64,000 nucleotides of DNA from Chloroflexota bacterium (lineage in GTDB: Bacteria > Chloroflexota > UBA6077 > JACCZL01): assembly GCA_020850535.1 (NCBI GenBank), contig JADZEM010000135.1, forward strand, positions 62,001-126,000, given 5' to 3'. Made by a program: the position numbers and the translations under genes. Below the pieces are notes generated by a model. It did no database searches and had not been told where the DNA came from. It saw only the letters and a list, made by a program, of their open reading frames with translations. Shown here piece by piece: positions 51,839 to 61,941 of the stretch (its first letter is position 1; the number at the start of each line of letters is the position of its first letter).

Positions 51839-52573
51839 TCACACCGCCAGGTACTCGTCGATGACCTCTTGTCCGAGCGCCGTCGTCGGGCCCTGTGCCA
51901 CAACCGTCCCGCGCTCGACCATGTAGTACTGGTCGCAGACGGCTACCGCGAAATCGACGAACTGCTCCACCAGCAGCACCGCCACGCCCCGCGCCGGGAG
52001 CGCCGCCACCGCCTCCTCGATCAGGTGCACGATGTTCGGCTGGATGCCCTCGGCCGGCTCATCGAGGAGCAGGAGCTTCGGTCGGGCCACGAGCGCCCGC
52101 GCGATGGCCAGTTGCTGCTGCTGGCCGCCGCTGAGCATGCCGCCCGCCCGGCCGCGCATCTCGGCCAGGACCGGGAACAGCGTGTACATCTCGTCGAGCG
52201 TCGTGCCGCGGTTGCCCGCCGACATCTTCGGATTCGCCTCGAAGCCCATCAGCAGGTTCTCGAAGACCGACAGGTGCGGGAAGATGCCTCGGCCCTGCGG
52301 CACATAGCCGATGCCCAACCGCGCCCGCTCGTGCGGCCCCTTCGTCGTGACGTCCTTGCCGTCGAACAGCACCCGGCCGGAGCGGGGGCGGATCAGCCCG
52401 ACGATGCTCTTGAGGGTCGTCGTCTTGCCGACGCCGTTCCGCCCGAGCAGGCAGACCGCCCCGGCCGCCGGGACGCTGAACGTCAGCTCGGTCAGGATCT
52501 GGCTCTCGCCGTAGCCGGCCGTCAGCGACTCGACGGACAGCAGCGACTGTCCGCTGGCTTCCCCTGCGCTCAT
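51839..52573 (-). CDS. urtE: Urea ABC transporter ATPase UrtE
   Basis: 244 residues. ATG at 52573 overlapping the urtD TGA (TGATG). Walker A GRNGVGKT (44-51), signature LSGGQQQQLAIARAL, Walker B LLLLDEPAEGIQPNIV, H-loop region. The LLDEPAEGIQPNIV segment and the short length distinguish UrtE from LivF. Energises urea uptake together with UrtD. Confidence 0.92.
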   Translation of the reverse strand: MSAGEASGQSLLSVESLTAGYGESQILTELTFSVPAAGAVCLLGRNGVGKTTTLKSIVGLIRPRSGRVLFDGKDVTTKGPHERARLGIGYVPQGRGIFPHLSVFENLLMGFEANPKMSAGNRGTTLDEMYTLFPVLAEMRGRAGGMLSGGQQQQLAIARALVARPKLLLLDEPAEGIQPNIVHLIEEAVAALPARGVAVLLVEQFVDFAVAVCDQYYMVERGTVVAQGPTTALGQEVIDEYLAV

Positions 52574-53472
52574 CAGGCCACCTTCTTCTTGCCGTGTCCG
52601 AGGTAGACCTCGATCACGCGCGGGTCGCTCTGGACCTCCTCCATCGTGCCCTCGCTGAGGACGCTGCCGAGATGCAGGACCGTGACGGTCTTCGCAAGCT
52701 GCCGCACGAACGCCATGTCGTGCTCGACGATCAGCGTGGTGCGGTCGGGGTGGGCCGCCTGCATGCGCCCGAGCAGCGCGACGGTCCGGTCGCGCTCGCC
52801 GCGCGTCATCCCGGCAACCGGCTCGTCCAGCAGCAGGACCTTCGGCTCTTGCACGATCAGCATGCCGATCTCCAGCCACTGCTTCTCGCCGTGCGAGAGC
52901 TGCCCGGCCTGCTGGCTCGCACGGCCCTCCAGCCCGATCAGTTGGAGCGTCTCGCCGACAAGCTCCCGATCCGGCGCGGCCATCCGCTTCATCGCCGCCA
53001 GAAATCCTGCCTTCGCCCCAACGGCGATCTCCATGTTCTGCCGCGCCGTCAGGCTGGGGAAGACTGTCGGCGTCTGGAACTTGCGCCCGATGCCCCGCTG
53101 GGCGATGTCGTGCTCCTGCCAGCCGGCCAGGTCGTACCCCTCAAACAGCACCGTCCCGCCGCGGGGCTGCGTCTTCCCGGTGATCACGTCGAGCAGCGTC
53201 GTCTTGCCGGCCCCGTTCGGCCCGATCAGAAAGCGCATCTCGCCGCGCGCGAGGGTCAGCGTCAGGTGATCCAGCACGGTCAGGCCGTCGAAGCTGACGG
53301 TGATCTCGCGCAGCTCCAGGCGGACGCCCTCCGGCGTCTCGACCCGCCCATCCGAGCTGACGTCCACCGCCGGCAGCTCGCGCGCCCGCGCGGGAAGCGT
53401 CAGGCCGTGGCGGATGCCCCAGGCCTCTTCAGCCGTGACCCTTCGCTCAGGCGTCGGAGCGTTCACGCTCAT
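52573..53472 (-). CDS. urtD: Urea ABC transporter ATPase UrtD
   Basis: 299 residues, with an N-terminal extension of about 50 residues before the ABC core. Walker A GPNGAGKT (84-91), Q-loop [13 protein letters not shown], signature [15 protein letters not shown] (typical of UrtD), Walker [13 protein letters not shown]. Start overlaps the urtC stop codon by 4 bp. Confidence 0.92.
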   Translation of the reverse strand: MSVNAPTPERRVTAEEAWGIRHGLTLPARARELPAVDVSSDGRVETPEGVRLELREITVSFDGLTVLDHLTLTLARGEMRFLIGPNGAGKTTLLDVITGKTQPRGGTVLFEGYDLAGWQEHDIAQRGIGRKFQTPTVFPSLTARQNMEIAVGAKAGFLAAMKRMAAPDRELVGETLQLIGLEGRASQQAGQLSHGEKQWLEIGMLIVQEPKVLLLDEPVAGMTRGERDRTVALLGRMQAAHPDRTTLIVEHDMAFVRQLAKTVTVLHLGSVLSEGTMEEVQSDPRVIEVYLGHGKKKVA

Positions 53473-54611
53473 GACTTGGCCTCCAGGGGACGGCCCGCCG
53501 AGGGCAGGTCATGCGCCGTCGCACCGGCCGTCAGGGAGGCGGAGCGTGCGCCCTTCAGCTTCTTGACGCCACGCGCAACCGCCCCGACGATCCCGTCCGG
53601 GAACAGCACCACCGAGCCGACGAACATCGCCCCGAGGAAGTACTGCCAGAAGTCGGGGAACGACTCGCTCAGGCCGCTCTTGGCCCCGTTGACGACAATC
53701 GCCCCCAGGATCGGGCCGTAGAGGGTGCCGCGCCCGCCGACGGCCACCCAGATGACCATCTCGATGGACGGGACGATGCCCATGTTGGCCGGCGTGATGA
53801 TCCCCACCTGCGGCACGAACAGCGCCCCCGCGATCCCGGCGATGGCCGCCGAGAGCGTGAAAACCGCCACCTTGACCAGCGCCGGGTCGTAGCCGAAGAA
53901 GCGCAGACGGCTCTCCGAGTCGCGGATCGCCACCAAGATCGCGCCGGCCCGCGAGCCGGTCAGGAACCGCAGCGCCAGGTAGGTCAGTCCGAGCACGATG
54001 ACCGTCACGGCATACAAGCCGATCTGCGTCGAGGTCTCGATCAGCGGCAGCCCGAACAGCGTGCTGAAGTTGGTCATGCCGTTGGTGCCGCCGGTGTACG
54101 GCTGCTGCCCGACGAACACGAGGGTGGCGATCAACGCCAGCGCCTGGGTGATGATCGAGAAGTAGACACCCTGGACCCGCCCTCGAAAGATCAGGATACC
54201 CAGGCCAGCCGCCAGCAGGGCCGGCAGCACCACGACCATCGCCAGCGCAAAGAGGCCGTTGTCGAACGGCGCCCAGAAGCCCGGCAGCTCGCGCAGGCCG
54301 CTCCAGCCCATGAAGTCGGGCAGGCCGTCCTTCGCCGCTTCGAGCTTCATGTGCATCGCCAGCGCGTACGCGCCCAGCCCGAAGAAGACGCCGTGCCCGA
54401 GGCTCAGCATGCCGGTGTAGCCCCAGGCCAGATCGATGGCCAGCGCCACGATGGCGAAGGTCAGGAACTTCGCCAGCAGGGCCAGCCGGAACTCGGAGAG
54501 CACCAGAGGCAGCACGACGATCATCAGCAGGCAGATGGCCGCGACCACCGCGCTCTCGCGCACGGCCGCCCCGGTGAGGCTCCGCCGTTGCTCCATCAGA
54601 GAGACTCCCAT
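53469..54611 (-). CDS. urtC: Urea ABC transporter permease UrtC
   Basis: 380 residues, about ten hydrophobic helices. Characteristic [29 protein letters not shown] and [21 protein letters not shown] pieces. The start could be 54611 (AGAGG upstream) or 54596 (GGGAG upstream). LivM-type inner-membrane subunit pairing with UrtB. Confidence 0.92.
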   Translation of the reverse strand: MGVSLMEQRRSLTGAAVRESAVVAAICLLMIVVLPLVLSEFRLALLAKFLTFAIVALAIDLAWGYTGMLSLGHGVFFGLGAYALAMHMKLEAAKDGLPDFMGWSGLRELPGFWAPFDNGLFALAMVVVLPALLAAGLGILIFRGRVQGVYFSIITQALALIATLVFVGQQPYTGGTNGMTNFSTLFGLPLIETSTQIGLYAVTVIVLGLTYLALRFLTGSRAGAILVAIRDSESRLRFFGYDPALVKVAVFTLSAAIAGIAGALFVPQVGIITPANMGIVPSIEMVIWVAVGGRGTLYGPILGAIVVNGAKSGLSESFPDFWQYFLGAMFVGSVVLFPDGIVGAVARGVKKLKGARSASLTAGATAHDLPSAGRPLEAKS

Positions 54612-54639
54612 GTGTCGCCTCTGGCGCCTCTGTCGCCGC

Positions 54640-55536
54640 TCATCGCGAGCGGAGCGCCACGAGGCCGGCCGGCTTCCAGCGCAGAAAGAAGATGATCCCG
54701 ACCAGGACGATGGCCTTCCCGACCGTCGCCGAGCTCCACAGCTCGAACGAGGTGTTCGCCAGGCCGATCAGCACGGCGGCGGCGATGGTCCCCAGCAACT
54801 GCCCCACCCCGCCCAGCACGACGACCATGAAGGCGTCCACGATGTAGTACGTCCCGAGCGCCGGGCCGATTGGTCCGAGCAGCGTCAGCGCGCAGCCAGC
54901 CACCCCGGCCAGCCCGGCCCCGAGGCCGAACGTCGAAGCGTCCACCTGCCGCGTCGGCACGCCAAGGGTGCTGGCGATGTCCCGGTTCTGCATCACGGCG
55001 CGCATCCTGCGGCCCGCCGACGAGCGGGTCAGGTAGGCCCAGATCGCCGCGACGCAGGCGACGACCAGCAGCATGATGAACAGTCGCTTGTACGGCAGCG
55101 ACAGCCCCTGCGTGACCTCAAGACCGCCGTTCAGCCAGCTTGGGCTGACCACCTGGACGTTCGGCGCGCCGAAGACGCTGCGCGCCAGTTGCTGGAGCAT
55201 CAGCCCGACGCCCCAGGTCGCCAGGAGCGTGTCGAGCGGCCGGCCGTACATGAAGCGGATCAGCGCCCACTCCATCCCGATGCCCATCATGGCGGTCACC
55301 AGAAACGCCAGCGGGATCGCCGCCAGGAACGTCAGGCCGTACGGGTCGTTGTTCGCGCCGCCGACAGCCTGCTGCAGCACGTACGGAGCGTACGCGCCGA
55401 TCATGATGAACTCGCCGTGGGCCATGTTGATGACGCCCATCAGGCCGAAGGAGAACGCCAGACCGAGCGCCACCAGCAGCAAGATGGAGCCGACGCTCAG
55501 GCCGTTGAACGCCTGCAAGAGATAGACGTCGAGCAC
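54640..55536 (-). CDS. urtB: Urea ABC transporter permease UrtB
   Basis: 298 residues. GTG start at 55536 with GGAGG 5 bases upstream. LivH-type: [43 protein letters not shown], and [21 protein letters not shown]. The gene is preceded, after urtA, by a hairpin-forming repeat. Confidence 0.92.
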   Translation of the reverse strand: MLDVYLLQAFNGLSVGSILLLVALGLAFSFGLMGVINMAHGEFIMIGAYAPYVLQQAVGGANNDPYGLTFLAAIPLAFLVTAMMGIGMEWALIRFMYGRPLDTLLATWGVGLMLQQLARSVFGAPNVQVVSPSWLNGGLEVTQGLSLPYKRLFIMLLVVACVAAIWAYLTRSSAGRRMRAVMQNRDIASTLGVPTRQVDASTFGLGAGLAGVAGCALTLLGPIGPALGTYYIVDAFMVVVLGGVGQLLGTIAAAVLIGLANTSFELWSSATVGKAIVLVGIIFFLRWKPAGLVALRSR

Positions 55537-55605
55537 GTTCCCTCCTGTGCGACGCGGGGTGCTGCCAGGAAGGCCCTCCATATGCCGCCAGGAGGCCCCC
55601 GATGG

Positions 55606-55716
55606 GCCCTCACCCCCCGACCCCCTCTCCCTGTGCGCGGGAGAGGGGGAGAAATCACTGTCTCGTGTGTCTCCCCCTCTCCCGCGCACAGGGAGAGGGG
55701 GTCGGGGGGTGAGGGC
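55606..55716. terminator. urtA-urtB intergenic hairpin
   Basis: Arms of about 46 bp (55606-55651 and 55671-55716) with a 19-nt loop, same repeat family as at 51610. Being between the binding-protein gene and the first permease gene, it is well placed to reduce read-through or protect the urtA mRNA, giving more UrtA than membrane subunits. Confidence 0.65.
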
Positions 55717-55727
55717 TATCTCTGCGA

Positions 55728-57101
55728 CTAGCGACCCTTCTTCAGGTCCTTCGCCCAGTCGTAGCCGTCCAGGTACGGATCGGGCTTGACCGGACCGCCC
55801 GAGTTCCAGACCTCGTCAAACTGGCCGTCGGCGCGGACCTTGCCGATCCGGACCGTCTTCCAGACGTGCTGGTTCTTCTCGTCGACCTTGACCTTGCCGC
55901 CCGGCGCGTCGAACTCGAGGTTCTTGGCAGCCTCGCGCACCTTGTCAACCTCGATGGAGCCGGCCTTCTCGACCGCCTTCGACCAGAGGTAGACGCCGAA
56001 GTAGCCGGCCTCAATCGGATCGTCCGTCACGCGGTCTGCGCCGAACTTCTTCTTGTACGCCTCGACGAACTTCTTGTTGGCCGGGGTGTCGGTGGTCTGG
56101 AAATAGTTCCAGGCCGTCAGGTGGTTGAGCATGTTCTCAGCGCCGATGCCGCGCACCTCTTCCTCGGCCACGGAGACGGAGAGGGTCTGCATCTTGTCGC
56201 TGGTGATCCCGGCGTCCTTGAGCTGCTTGAAGAACGCCACGTTGCTGTCGCCGTTCAGGGTGCTGAACACGACCTGCGGGTTGGCGGCCTTCAGCTTGGT
56301 GATGACTGTGGCGTAGTCGGTGTGGCCGAGCGGCGTGTACTCCTCGCCCGCCAGTTCGCCGCCCTTCGCCTTGAGCTGCGCCTTGATGATGTCGTTGGCC
56401 GTGCGCGGGAAGACGTAGTCCGAGCCGAGCAGGAACTGCTTCTTCATCCCCTTCTCGATCAGGTAATCGACGGCAGGGACGATCTGCTGGTTGGTCGTGG
56501 CGCCCGTGTAGAAGATGTTGGGGGACATCTCCAGGCCCTCGTACTGGACCGGGTAGAAGAGGAGGCCCTTCAACTGCTCGAAGACCGGGAGGACGGCCTT
56601 GCGGCTGGCAGAGGTCCAGCAGCCGAACACGACCGCGACCTTGTCGTTCGAGATCAGCTTCTTGGACTTCTCGGCGAAGGTCGGCCAGTCCGACGCGCCG
56701 TCCTCCACGACCGTCTCGATCTTCATCTTCATGACGCCGCCGGCCGCGTTGATCTCCTCGATGGCGAGGAGCGTCGCGTCGCGGACGGAGGTCTCGGAGA
56801 TGGCCATCGTGCCACTCAGCGAGTGGAGGATGCCGACCTTGATCGAGCCGCCAGAGGTCGCAGCGGCCGGCGCGGCAGCGGCCGGCTTGGACTCGGCCGG
56901 CTTGCTCTCGGCGGGCTTGGCGGGTGCGGCGGTCGGCGCGGCCGCCGCCGGCTTGGTCTCGGCGGGCTTGGACGCCGGCGCGGCGGCGGGGGCACAGGCT
57001 GCCAGGAGCGCGCTCCCAGCCGTCAACATCAGCGCTCCCTGGAGGAAGCGACGTCGCGGCATCCGCCGCGTACCCTCAGTCGTGGGCTCCCGATCGATCA
57101 C
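55728..57101 (-). CDS. urtA: Urea ABC transporter substrate-binding lipoprotein UrtA
   Basis: 457 residues. GTG start at 57101 with GAGGGG upstream; an inner ATG (57062) gives MPRRRFLQG. Tat-like RRRFLQG, lipobox LLAAC (C36), then an Ala/Pro/Lys/Glu tether of about 50 residues. Type-1 periplasmic fold ([59 protein letters not shown]), the UrtA/AmiC-like signature. First gene of urtABCDE. No urease gene is in the window. Confidence 0.93.
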   Translation of the reverse strand: MIDREPTTEGTRRMPRRRFLQGALMLTAGSALLAACAPAAAPASKPAETKPAAAAPTAAPAKPAESKPAESKPAAAAPAAATSGGSIKVGILHSLSGTMAISETSVRDATLLAIEEINAAGGVMKMKIETVVEDGASDWPTFAEKSKKLISNDKVAVVFGCWTSASRKAVLPVFEQLKGLLFYPVQYEGLEMSPNIFYTGATTNQQIVPAVDYLIEKGMKKQFLLGSDYVFPRTANDIIKAQLKAKGGELAGEEYTPLGHTDYATVITKLKAANPQVVFSTLNGDSNVAFFKQLKDAGITSDKMQTLSVSVAEEEVRGIGAENMLNHLTAWNYFQTTDTPANKKFVEAYKKKFGADRVTDDPIEAGYFGVYLWSKAVEKAGSIEVDKVREAAKNLEFDAPGGKVKVDEKNQHVWKTVRIGKVRADGQFDEVWNSGGPVKPDPYLDGYDWAKDLKKGR

Positions 57102-57484
57102 GAGTTAACCCCTCCTCGCACATGTCCGCCCGCCGACGCGCCTGTCGCCCATGACGCTCGCCAGCCCCCCTCGGCTGGCGATAGATCGATTCGGCGTTGC
57201 GGAGCCTGCCCGGGCAGTTCCCGGTGAGGAAGAGCGTAGGGCCGTTCGGACAGAGCCGCTATAGACGGCTCGCACCGAAATCCAAACCTCGACTGTGGCA
57301 GTTTGCACAATCCAGTCTGTTCACAGCGGCCAACTACCTACTCGCAAGCGAAGACGTTTCAGACTTCGCCTCCTTGTCGACAGTTGACGGCGAGTTGCAT
57401 GTCGTATGTGCCCAAACGACGATCTAGGCAGTATGCCCAGTGCCTTGTGTTGGGGGTGGCAAGAGCGTGCGCACGCACCGCCCG
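57102..57484 (-). promoter_or_regulatory. urtA upstream region with two hairpins
   Basis: 383 bp, visibly less GC-rich than its surroundings between about 57270 and 57440. On the urtA-sense strand it can form GAGCCG-loop-CGGCTC (57253-57271) and CGCCAGCC-loop-GGCTGGCG (57159-57180). I could not fit a known riboswitch (for example guanidine-I) to it by eye. It should hold the urt promoter and any nitrogen control site. Confidence 0.4.
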
Positions 57485-58417
57485 TCATAGACCGTTGAGG
57501 CGTGCCACCACCGGCGCGAATTGATCCAGAAACGGCTCGTGGGTGACCCAGTACGAGATTCCCCAGCGCACACGGCGCGCCTGGAGCGCTGCGACCATCT
57601 CGTCCACCGTGCCGATCAGCAGGTACGGGGATTCCAGCACATCATCCACCGTCAGGGCGGGAAAGTGCGTGGCCAGTTCGGCGGCCGTTCCACGGGCGTC
57701 GTCGGTAGGGATCACCCGCTGGATCAGCGCGTTCAGCTCCAGCTCGGCGAAGCGCGGGCCGGCTTCAGCACGCACCCAGGCCACTCGCTCGTCAACACTG
57801 GCGGCCTTGAAGCCGGCCACGTCCACGGCGCTGCCGCCGCGTGGGAAGCCCAGCCCGGTCAACCCGACGACATCGGCCTCGCGCGCGGCCACCGAGAGCA
57901 GCTTCGGGCCGTTCCCGCCGATCAGGATGGGCGGCCGGGGGCGTTGCACGGGAGGCGGGAACCCCTGGTGCTCGCGGATCGTGTAGTGGCGCCCGCCGAG
58001 CGAGGCCGTGCCGCCGGCCAGCAGCGTCTTGATGACCTGGACCGCTTCGGCCAGCCGCGCGATGCGGACCGGGGCCCGGTCGAACGGGATGCCCACCTGG
58101 TAGCACTCGGCCTGCATGTGGCCCGCTCCCAGCCCAAGCTCCAGCCGACCATCGGAGAGCAGGTCCAGCGCCGCGGCCTCACGCGCCACCAGGACCGGAT
58201 GCCGAAAGTCGTTGTTCAGGACGAACGTCCCGAGCCGCAGCGTGCTGGTGGCTTCGGCGGCGCTCACCAGCGAGAGGAGCGGCGGCATCAGGTCGGTAAG
58301 GTGATCGGGGATCAGCAGCGTGCTGAAACCCAGCGACTCAACCTTTCGGGCCTTGTCGGCCCAGGCGCTTCGGGAGGCAGCGGTCCTGACGTTGACGCCG
58401 AATCTGAATGGTCTCAT
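57485..58417 (-). CDS. LLM-class (F420-type) oxidoreductase, second copy
   Basis: 310 residues. Luciferase-like barrel: RFGVNVRTAASRSAWADKAR, LLIPDHLTDLMPPLLSL, LRLGTFVLNNDFRHPVLVAREAAALD, GRLELGLGAGHMQAEC, and PPILIGGNGPKLLSVAAREADVVG. It matches the F420-dependent subgroup with FGVN..R at the N-terminus. Not closely similar to the LLM protein at 29803, so a separate family. Substrate unknown. Confidence 0.88.
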   Translation of the reverse strand: MRPFRFGVNVRTAASRSAWADKARKVESLGFSTLLIPDHLTDLMPPLLSLVSAAEATSTLRLGTFVLNNDFRHPVLVAREAAALDLLSDGRLELGLGAGHMQAECYQVGIPFDRAPVRIARLAEAVQVIKTLLAGGTASLGGRHYTIREHQGFPPPVQRPRPPILIGGNGPKLLSVAAREADVVGLTGLGFPRGGSAVDVAGFKAASVDERVAWVRAEAGPRFAELELNALIQRVIPTDDARGTAAELATHFPALTVDDVLESPYLLIGTVDEMVAALQARRVRWGISYWVTHEPFLDQFAPVVARLNGL

Positions 58418-58502
58418 GAGCCAATCGTGCCCGTTCGGCGGATCAGTGCGCCATCACAACGCGTTTGTCAGTCACGCATGGCGACGGCAGAGACCATCCG
58501 CG

Positions 58503-58564
58503 CCGCCAGCGTCGGCGAGCCGGACTCGATTCGTCTCAGGGGTCTGGGTCGCCGACGCTGGCGG
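58503..58564 (-). terminator. Spaced 16-bp inverted repeat downstream of dprA
   Basis: Arms CCGCCAGCGTCGGCGA (58503-58518) and its exact complement (58549-58564), separated by 30 nt. It lies in the 367-bp gap between dprA and the LLM gene, both on the minus strand, and may end the dprA transcript. Nothing else is recognisable in 58418-58784. Confidence 0.5.
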
Positions 58565-58784
58565 TGCAGTTGTGGGCTGGACTGGCCCGTTGCCGGCGGC
58601 ATCCGCGGCTCGATGGTGGCGCTCGTCCCGCTTCTATCAAGCTTTCAGGCGTCGGGCTCCTGTCTGGCGGGGACGTCCGATGGGGTTCGGGGAGATCGTC
58701 GCGCTCGGGGAGCCGTCCGACGCGCCACGTGATGGCCGTGCGCTGGCCGGCCGAGGCCGGAGCCGAAACCGGCCGTCGGCTGCC

Positions 58785-59882
58785 CTACGCGCGGACGTAC
58801 TGCATCTGCCCGAGCTGCCGGGCCATCCCCTTCAACTCCAGGATAGTCAGCGTCGAGGTGACGACTGAGGACGGCAGTCCGGCCGCCCGCGTCAGGTCGT
58901 CCACGTGGGTCGGCTCGTCGGACAGCAGGCGGAGGACGGCGGCCTCGGTCGGGTCGGCCGGCAACGCCTCGCGCGTGGCCCGCTGCTCGACCACGGCCGT
59001 CAGGTGCAGCTCTTCCAGGATGTCCGACGCGTCGGTGACCACCCTGGCGCCCTCGCGGATCAGCTGGTGCGGCCCGGCCGACATCGGGCTGAAGATGCTG
59101 CCCGGCACGGCGAACACGTCCCGGCCCTGCTCGGCGGCCTGCGTGGCGGTGATCATCGCGCCGCTCTTGTAGTCCGCCTCGACCACCAGGATCGCCTTCG
59201 ACAAGCCTGACACGATCCGATTCCGACGCGGGAAGTGTTGGGCGTCCGGCGGCACACCGAGCGGGTACTCCGAGATGACGGCCCCCCGGCCCTGCTCGGC
59301 GATCTGCCGGGCCAGCGCCTGGTTGGCGGTCGGATAGACCTTGTCCAGCCCGCTCCCGAGCACGGCAATCGTCCGGCCACCGGCCGCCAGCGCGGCGTGG
59401 TGCGCGCAGGTGTCGATCCCGCGCGCCAGCCCCGACACGATGGTGACCCCAGACCGCGCCACCTCACCCACGATCTTCTCGGTCGCCTGCCGACCGTAGG
59501 TCGTGGAGCGGCGCGTCCCGACGACGGCAATGGCCCAGTCATCGGCGGGGGTGATCTGCCCCGACACGTAGAGGACCGGCGGCGGATCCGCGATCTCGCG
59601 GAGGGCGTCAGGGTAGGCCGGGTCGTCCAGGATCAGCGCGGAGACGCCGGCCCGTTCCAGCCGCCGCGCCTCAGCCTCCGGCCCGGTTTTCTGGCGCAGC
59701 GTCGCCAGCGACTCGATGCAGCGCCGGTCGAGGCCGGCGGCTGCCAGATCGAGCAGCGGGGCGCGCCACGCCGCCTCAGCGCTGCCGAAATGGTCCAGCA
59801 GCCGCCTGAAGCGGCTCGGCCCGATCTGGCTGACCTGGGTCAGCAGCACCCAGTAGATTCGCTCGTCCATGCCCGCCGCCAC
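58785..59882 (-). CDS. dprA: DNA-processing protein DprA
   Basis: 365 residues; GTG at 59882 (AGGGGG upstream) or ATG at 59870. N-terminal SAM/HhH-like domain (VSQIGPSRFRRLLDHFG), central Rossmann DprA domain with VVGTRRSTTYGR, VSGLARGIDTCAHHAAL, VLGSGLDKVYP, ISEYPLG and FPRRNRIVSGLS, and a C-terminal winged helix (about 305-360). It loads RecA on incoming single-stranded DNA in transformation and is widely conserved. No other competence gene is in the window. Confidence 0.93.
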   Translation of the reverse strand: MAAGMDERIYWVLLTQVSQIGPSRFRRLLDHFGSAEAAWRAPLLDLAAAGLDRRCIESLATLRQKTGPEAEARRLERAGVSALILDDPAYPDALREIADPPPVLYVSGQITPADDWAIAVVGTRRSTTYGRQATEKIVGEVARSGVTIVSGLARGIDTCAHHAALAAGGRTIAVLGSGLDKVYPTANQALARQIAEQGRGAVISEYPLGVPPDAQHFPRRNRIVSGLSKAILVVEADYKSGAMITATQAAEQGRDVFAVPGSIFSPMSAGPHQLIREGARVVTDASDILEELHLTAVVEQRATREALPADPTEAAVLRLLSDEPTHVDDLTRAAGLPSSVVTSTLTILELKGMARQLGQMQYVRA

Positions 59883-60003
59883 GACGCCCCCTGCCTGCCC
59901 CGCCGTCCAGCCCAGAAACCGAGGGCGCCGGGAGTCGCGCCGATTCTAGCAGGCCCAGGGGACGGCGGGTCGGAGACGGCTCAGCCCCGACCCACTCACT
60001 CGT

Positions 60004-60978
60004 CTAGCTGCGCGCCGCCCGCGGGTTGACGATGGTGCGCGGCACCTCGCCGCGCAGGACCGCCGCCACGCTCTCGACCGCCATCGCCGTCATCGCCTGC
60101 ATCGACTCCCAGGTCACCCCGGCGATGTGCTGCGTCAGCGTGATGTTGCGGAGGCCCAGCAGCGGGCTGTTCGCGGCCAGCGGCTCCGTCTCGAACACGT
60201 CCAGCGCCGCGCCGGCGATCCACCCTTCCTTGAGGGCGATGGCCAGCGCGGCCTCGTCCACCAGCGGCCCACGCGACGTGTTCACCAGGTAGGCCGTCGG
60301 CTTCATCGCCCGGAGCACCGTCTCGCTCACCAGATGGTGGGTGGAGGGCAGCAGCGGCGCATGCACCGTGATCACGTCCGCCGCCGCGAACAGCTCCGGC
60401 AGCTCGACGTACTGCACGCCGTACCGCTCAGCGAACTCGGTGTCGCGCACCACGTCCGAGACCAGGATGGTGACCTCCCAGCCCTGGAGCCGCTTCACGA
60501 CCTCCTTGCCGATCAGCCCCGTCCCGATCACCCCTACCGTCTTGTTCCGCAGCTCCACGCCGTAGGGGCGCGGATTCCAGCCTGTCGTCCGCATCTGGTG
60601 ATCGGCGTGCGCGAAGCGGCGCAGCGCCGCCAGGATCAGTCCGATGGCCGCCTCTGCCACCGAGTGGTGGTTCGCGCCCGGCGTCGTGGCGACCAGGACG
60701 CGGTTGTCGTTGGCAGCGTCGATGTCGATGGCGTCGTACCCGACGCCCGTCCGTGAGATGATCTTCAGGTCCGGTGCAGACTCGATCACGCGGCGGGTCC
60801 ACGGCTCGACGCCCGTGATGGCCGCCGCGCTGGTGGTCGCCGCCTCGGCGAGGATGTCCTCCTGATGCGCCTGGGCGTTCGGCAGCAGCACCAGCTCGTG
60901 GCCGGCCTCGATCAGGGGACGCAGCAGATCGTCGGTGGCACTCGAAACCTGCATCGTCGTCAGGAGCACTCTCGCCAT
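60004..60978 (-). CDS. D-isomer 2-hydroxyacid dehydrogenase (phosphoglycerate dehydrogenase-like)
   Basis: 324 residues. NAD-binding GVIGTGLIGKEV, catalytic Arg in VNTSRGPLVDE, Glu in VFETEPL, and His in LTQHIAGVT. It has no C-terminal ACT domain, so it is a short-form enzyme acting on phosphoglycerate, glyoxylate/hydroxypyruvate or another 2-ketoacid. It is not linked to serC or serB. Promoter region shared with the small membrane protein at 61244. Confidence 0.9.
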   Translation of the reverse strand: MARVLLTTMQVSSATDDLLRPLIEAGHELVLLPNAQAHQEDILAEAATTSAAAITGVEPWTRRVIESAPDLKIISRTGVGYDAIDIDAANDNRVLVATTPGANHHSVAEAAIGLILAALRRFAHADHQMRTTGWNPRPYGVELRNKTVGVIGTGLIGKEVVKRLQGWEVTILVSDVVRDTEFAERYGVQYVELPELFAAADVITVHAPLLPSTHHLVSETVLRAMKPTAYLVNTSRGPLVDEAALAIALKEGWIAGAALDVFETEPLAANSPLLGLRNITLTQHIAGVTWESMQAMTAMAVESVAAVLRGEVPRTIVNPRAARS

Positions 60979-61243
60979 GATCCGTCCTCGTTCCCGCGGG
61001 CTTCTCCCGGGAAGATCGCCGGGCGCCCCGCGTCACACGCGCCTCGATGTGGATGGCAGAATGCTACCCCAGAGGTCGATTCGCCGGGCAGCGAACCATC
61101 CCCGCTGTGACGGCCTTCTCTTGACGTCGTGCCGCTCCCGCTGACAGAATCCGCCGTCGCTGTCTGCCACCCTGGCCGTCTGGGCCGCCTGGGTTACTCG
61201 GGCGACTTCCCGCTGCCGCCGGCAGCCTTCGGAAAGGATCCCG

Positions 61244-61585
61244 ATGTTCCACGACCTGCCGATTCCGATCTGGGCGATCGTGCTGATTGCGATCGTCATC
61301 GTCATCCCGACATTCGTGTTCATCACCGGGCGCAACGCCGAGGGCGGCATGCGCGGCCGGGCGAGCCACGGCTGGAGCCGCTGGCGTGCGCTCTCCCAGA
61401 AGGCAGCGGACACGCAAGCGCGGATTCTGCTGACCGTCTTCTACTTCACGGTCATGGTGCCGTTCGGCGTGGTGTTCGGGATTCTGAAGGATCCGCTGCA
61501 CATCAAGCACCGGCCGCGGGGCACCTACTGGATGGACCGCAAGCCCGGCTCCGAGGCGCTGGCTGACGCGAAGCGCCAGTTCTAG
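61244..61585 (+). CDS. Small membrane protein (SxtJ-like)
   Basis: 113 residues; ATG with GGAAAGGA upstream. TM1 about residues 8-29 (WAIVLIAIVIVIPTFVFI), TM2 about 62-83 (ILLTVFYFTVMVPFGVVFGIL), then a basic cytoplasmic tail with KDPLHIKHRPRGTYW. The second helix and following basic DPL segment resemble SxtJ-family membrane proteins of unknown role. Low confidence in the family name. Confidence 0.65.
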   Translation: MFHDLPIPIWAIVLIAIVIVIPTFVFITGRNAEGGMRGRASHGWSRWRALSQKAADTQARILLTVFYFTVMVPFGVVFGILKDPLHIKHRPRGTYWMDRKPGSEALADAKRQF

Positions 61586-61653
61586 TCCGCAGCCCGTGTG
61601 GCTGACGGCCGCGGGCGGCGCTGGCAGGACCGCCTGACGTCCGTCATCGCAGT

Positions 61654-61698
61654 GGTCACTGGCGTGGAGGTCACTGGCGTGGAGGTCACAGGCGTGGA
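61654..61698. repeat. 15-bp tandem repeat x3
   Basis: GGTCACTGGCGTGGA repeated three times (the third with one change). It lies in a 356-bp gap between convergent genes; no gene or clear terminator is seen in the remainder. Confidence 0.85.
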
Positions 61699-61941
61699 CG
61701 GCGGGTAGCCCGTCGGCGATTGCCGCGCGTGACACCGTGACCGGGTCGACGGTGAAGCCCTGGTGAGGTGGCGGAGTTGGAGGGGCCGGACCGAGGCGAT
61801 GGGCCTGGGGAGGCGGCGGCGCCGGAGCGGCCCTCGCCGCTCCCGGGCGATGGGGCAGGCGCGGCCGGCCATGCATCAGCCCACCACATAGCCGGCCGCG
61901 TTGTCTTCGTTGGCGAGGCGCTGAGGAGGCGTCAGGCGCGG

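Noticed and set aside
57290-57320. Sigma-54 promoter (TGGCA...TTGCA words) upstream of urtA
   Set aside because: The GG and GC are 6 bp apart rather than 10, and the words are on the strand opposite to urtA.
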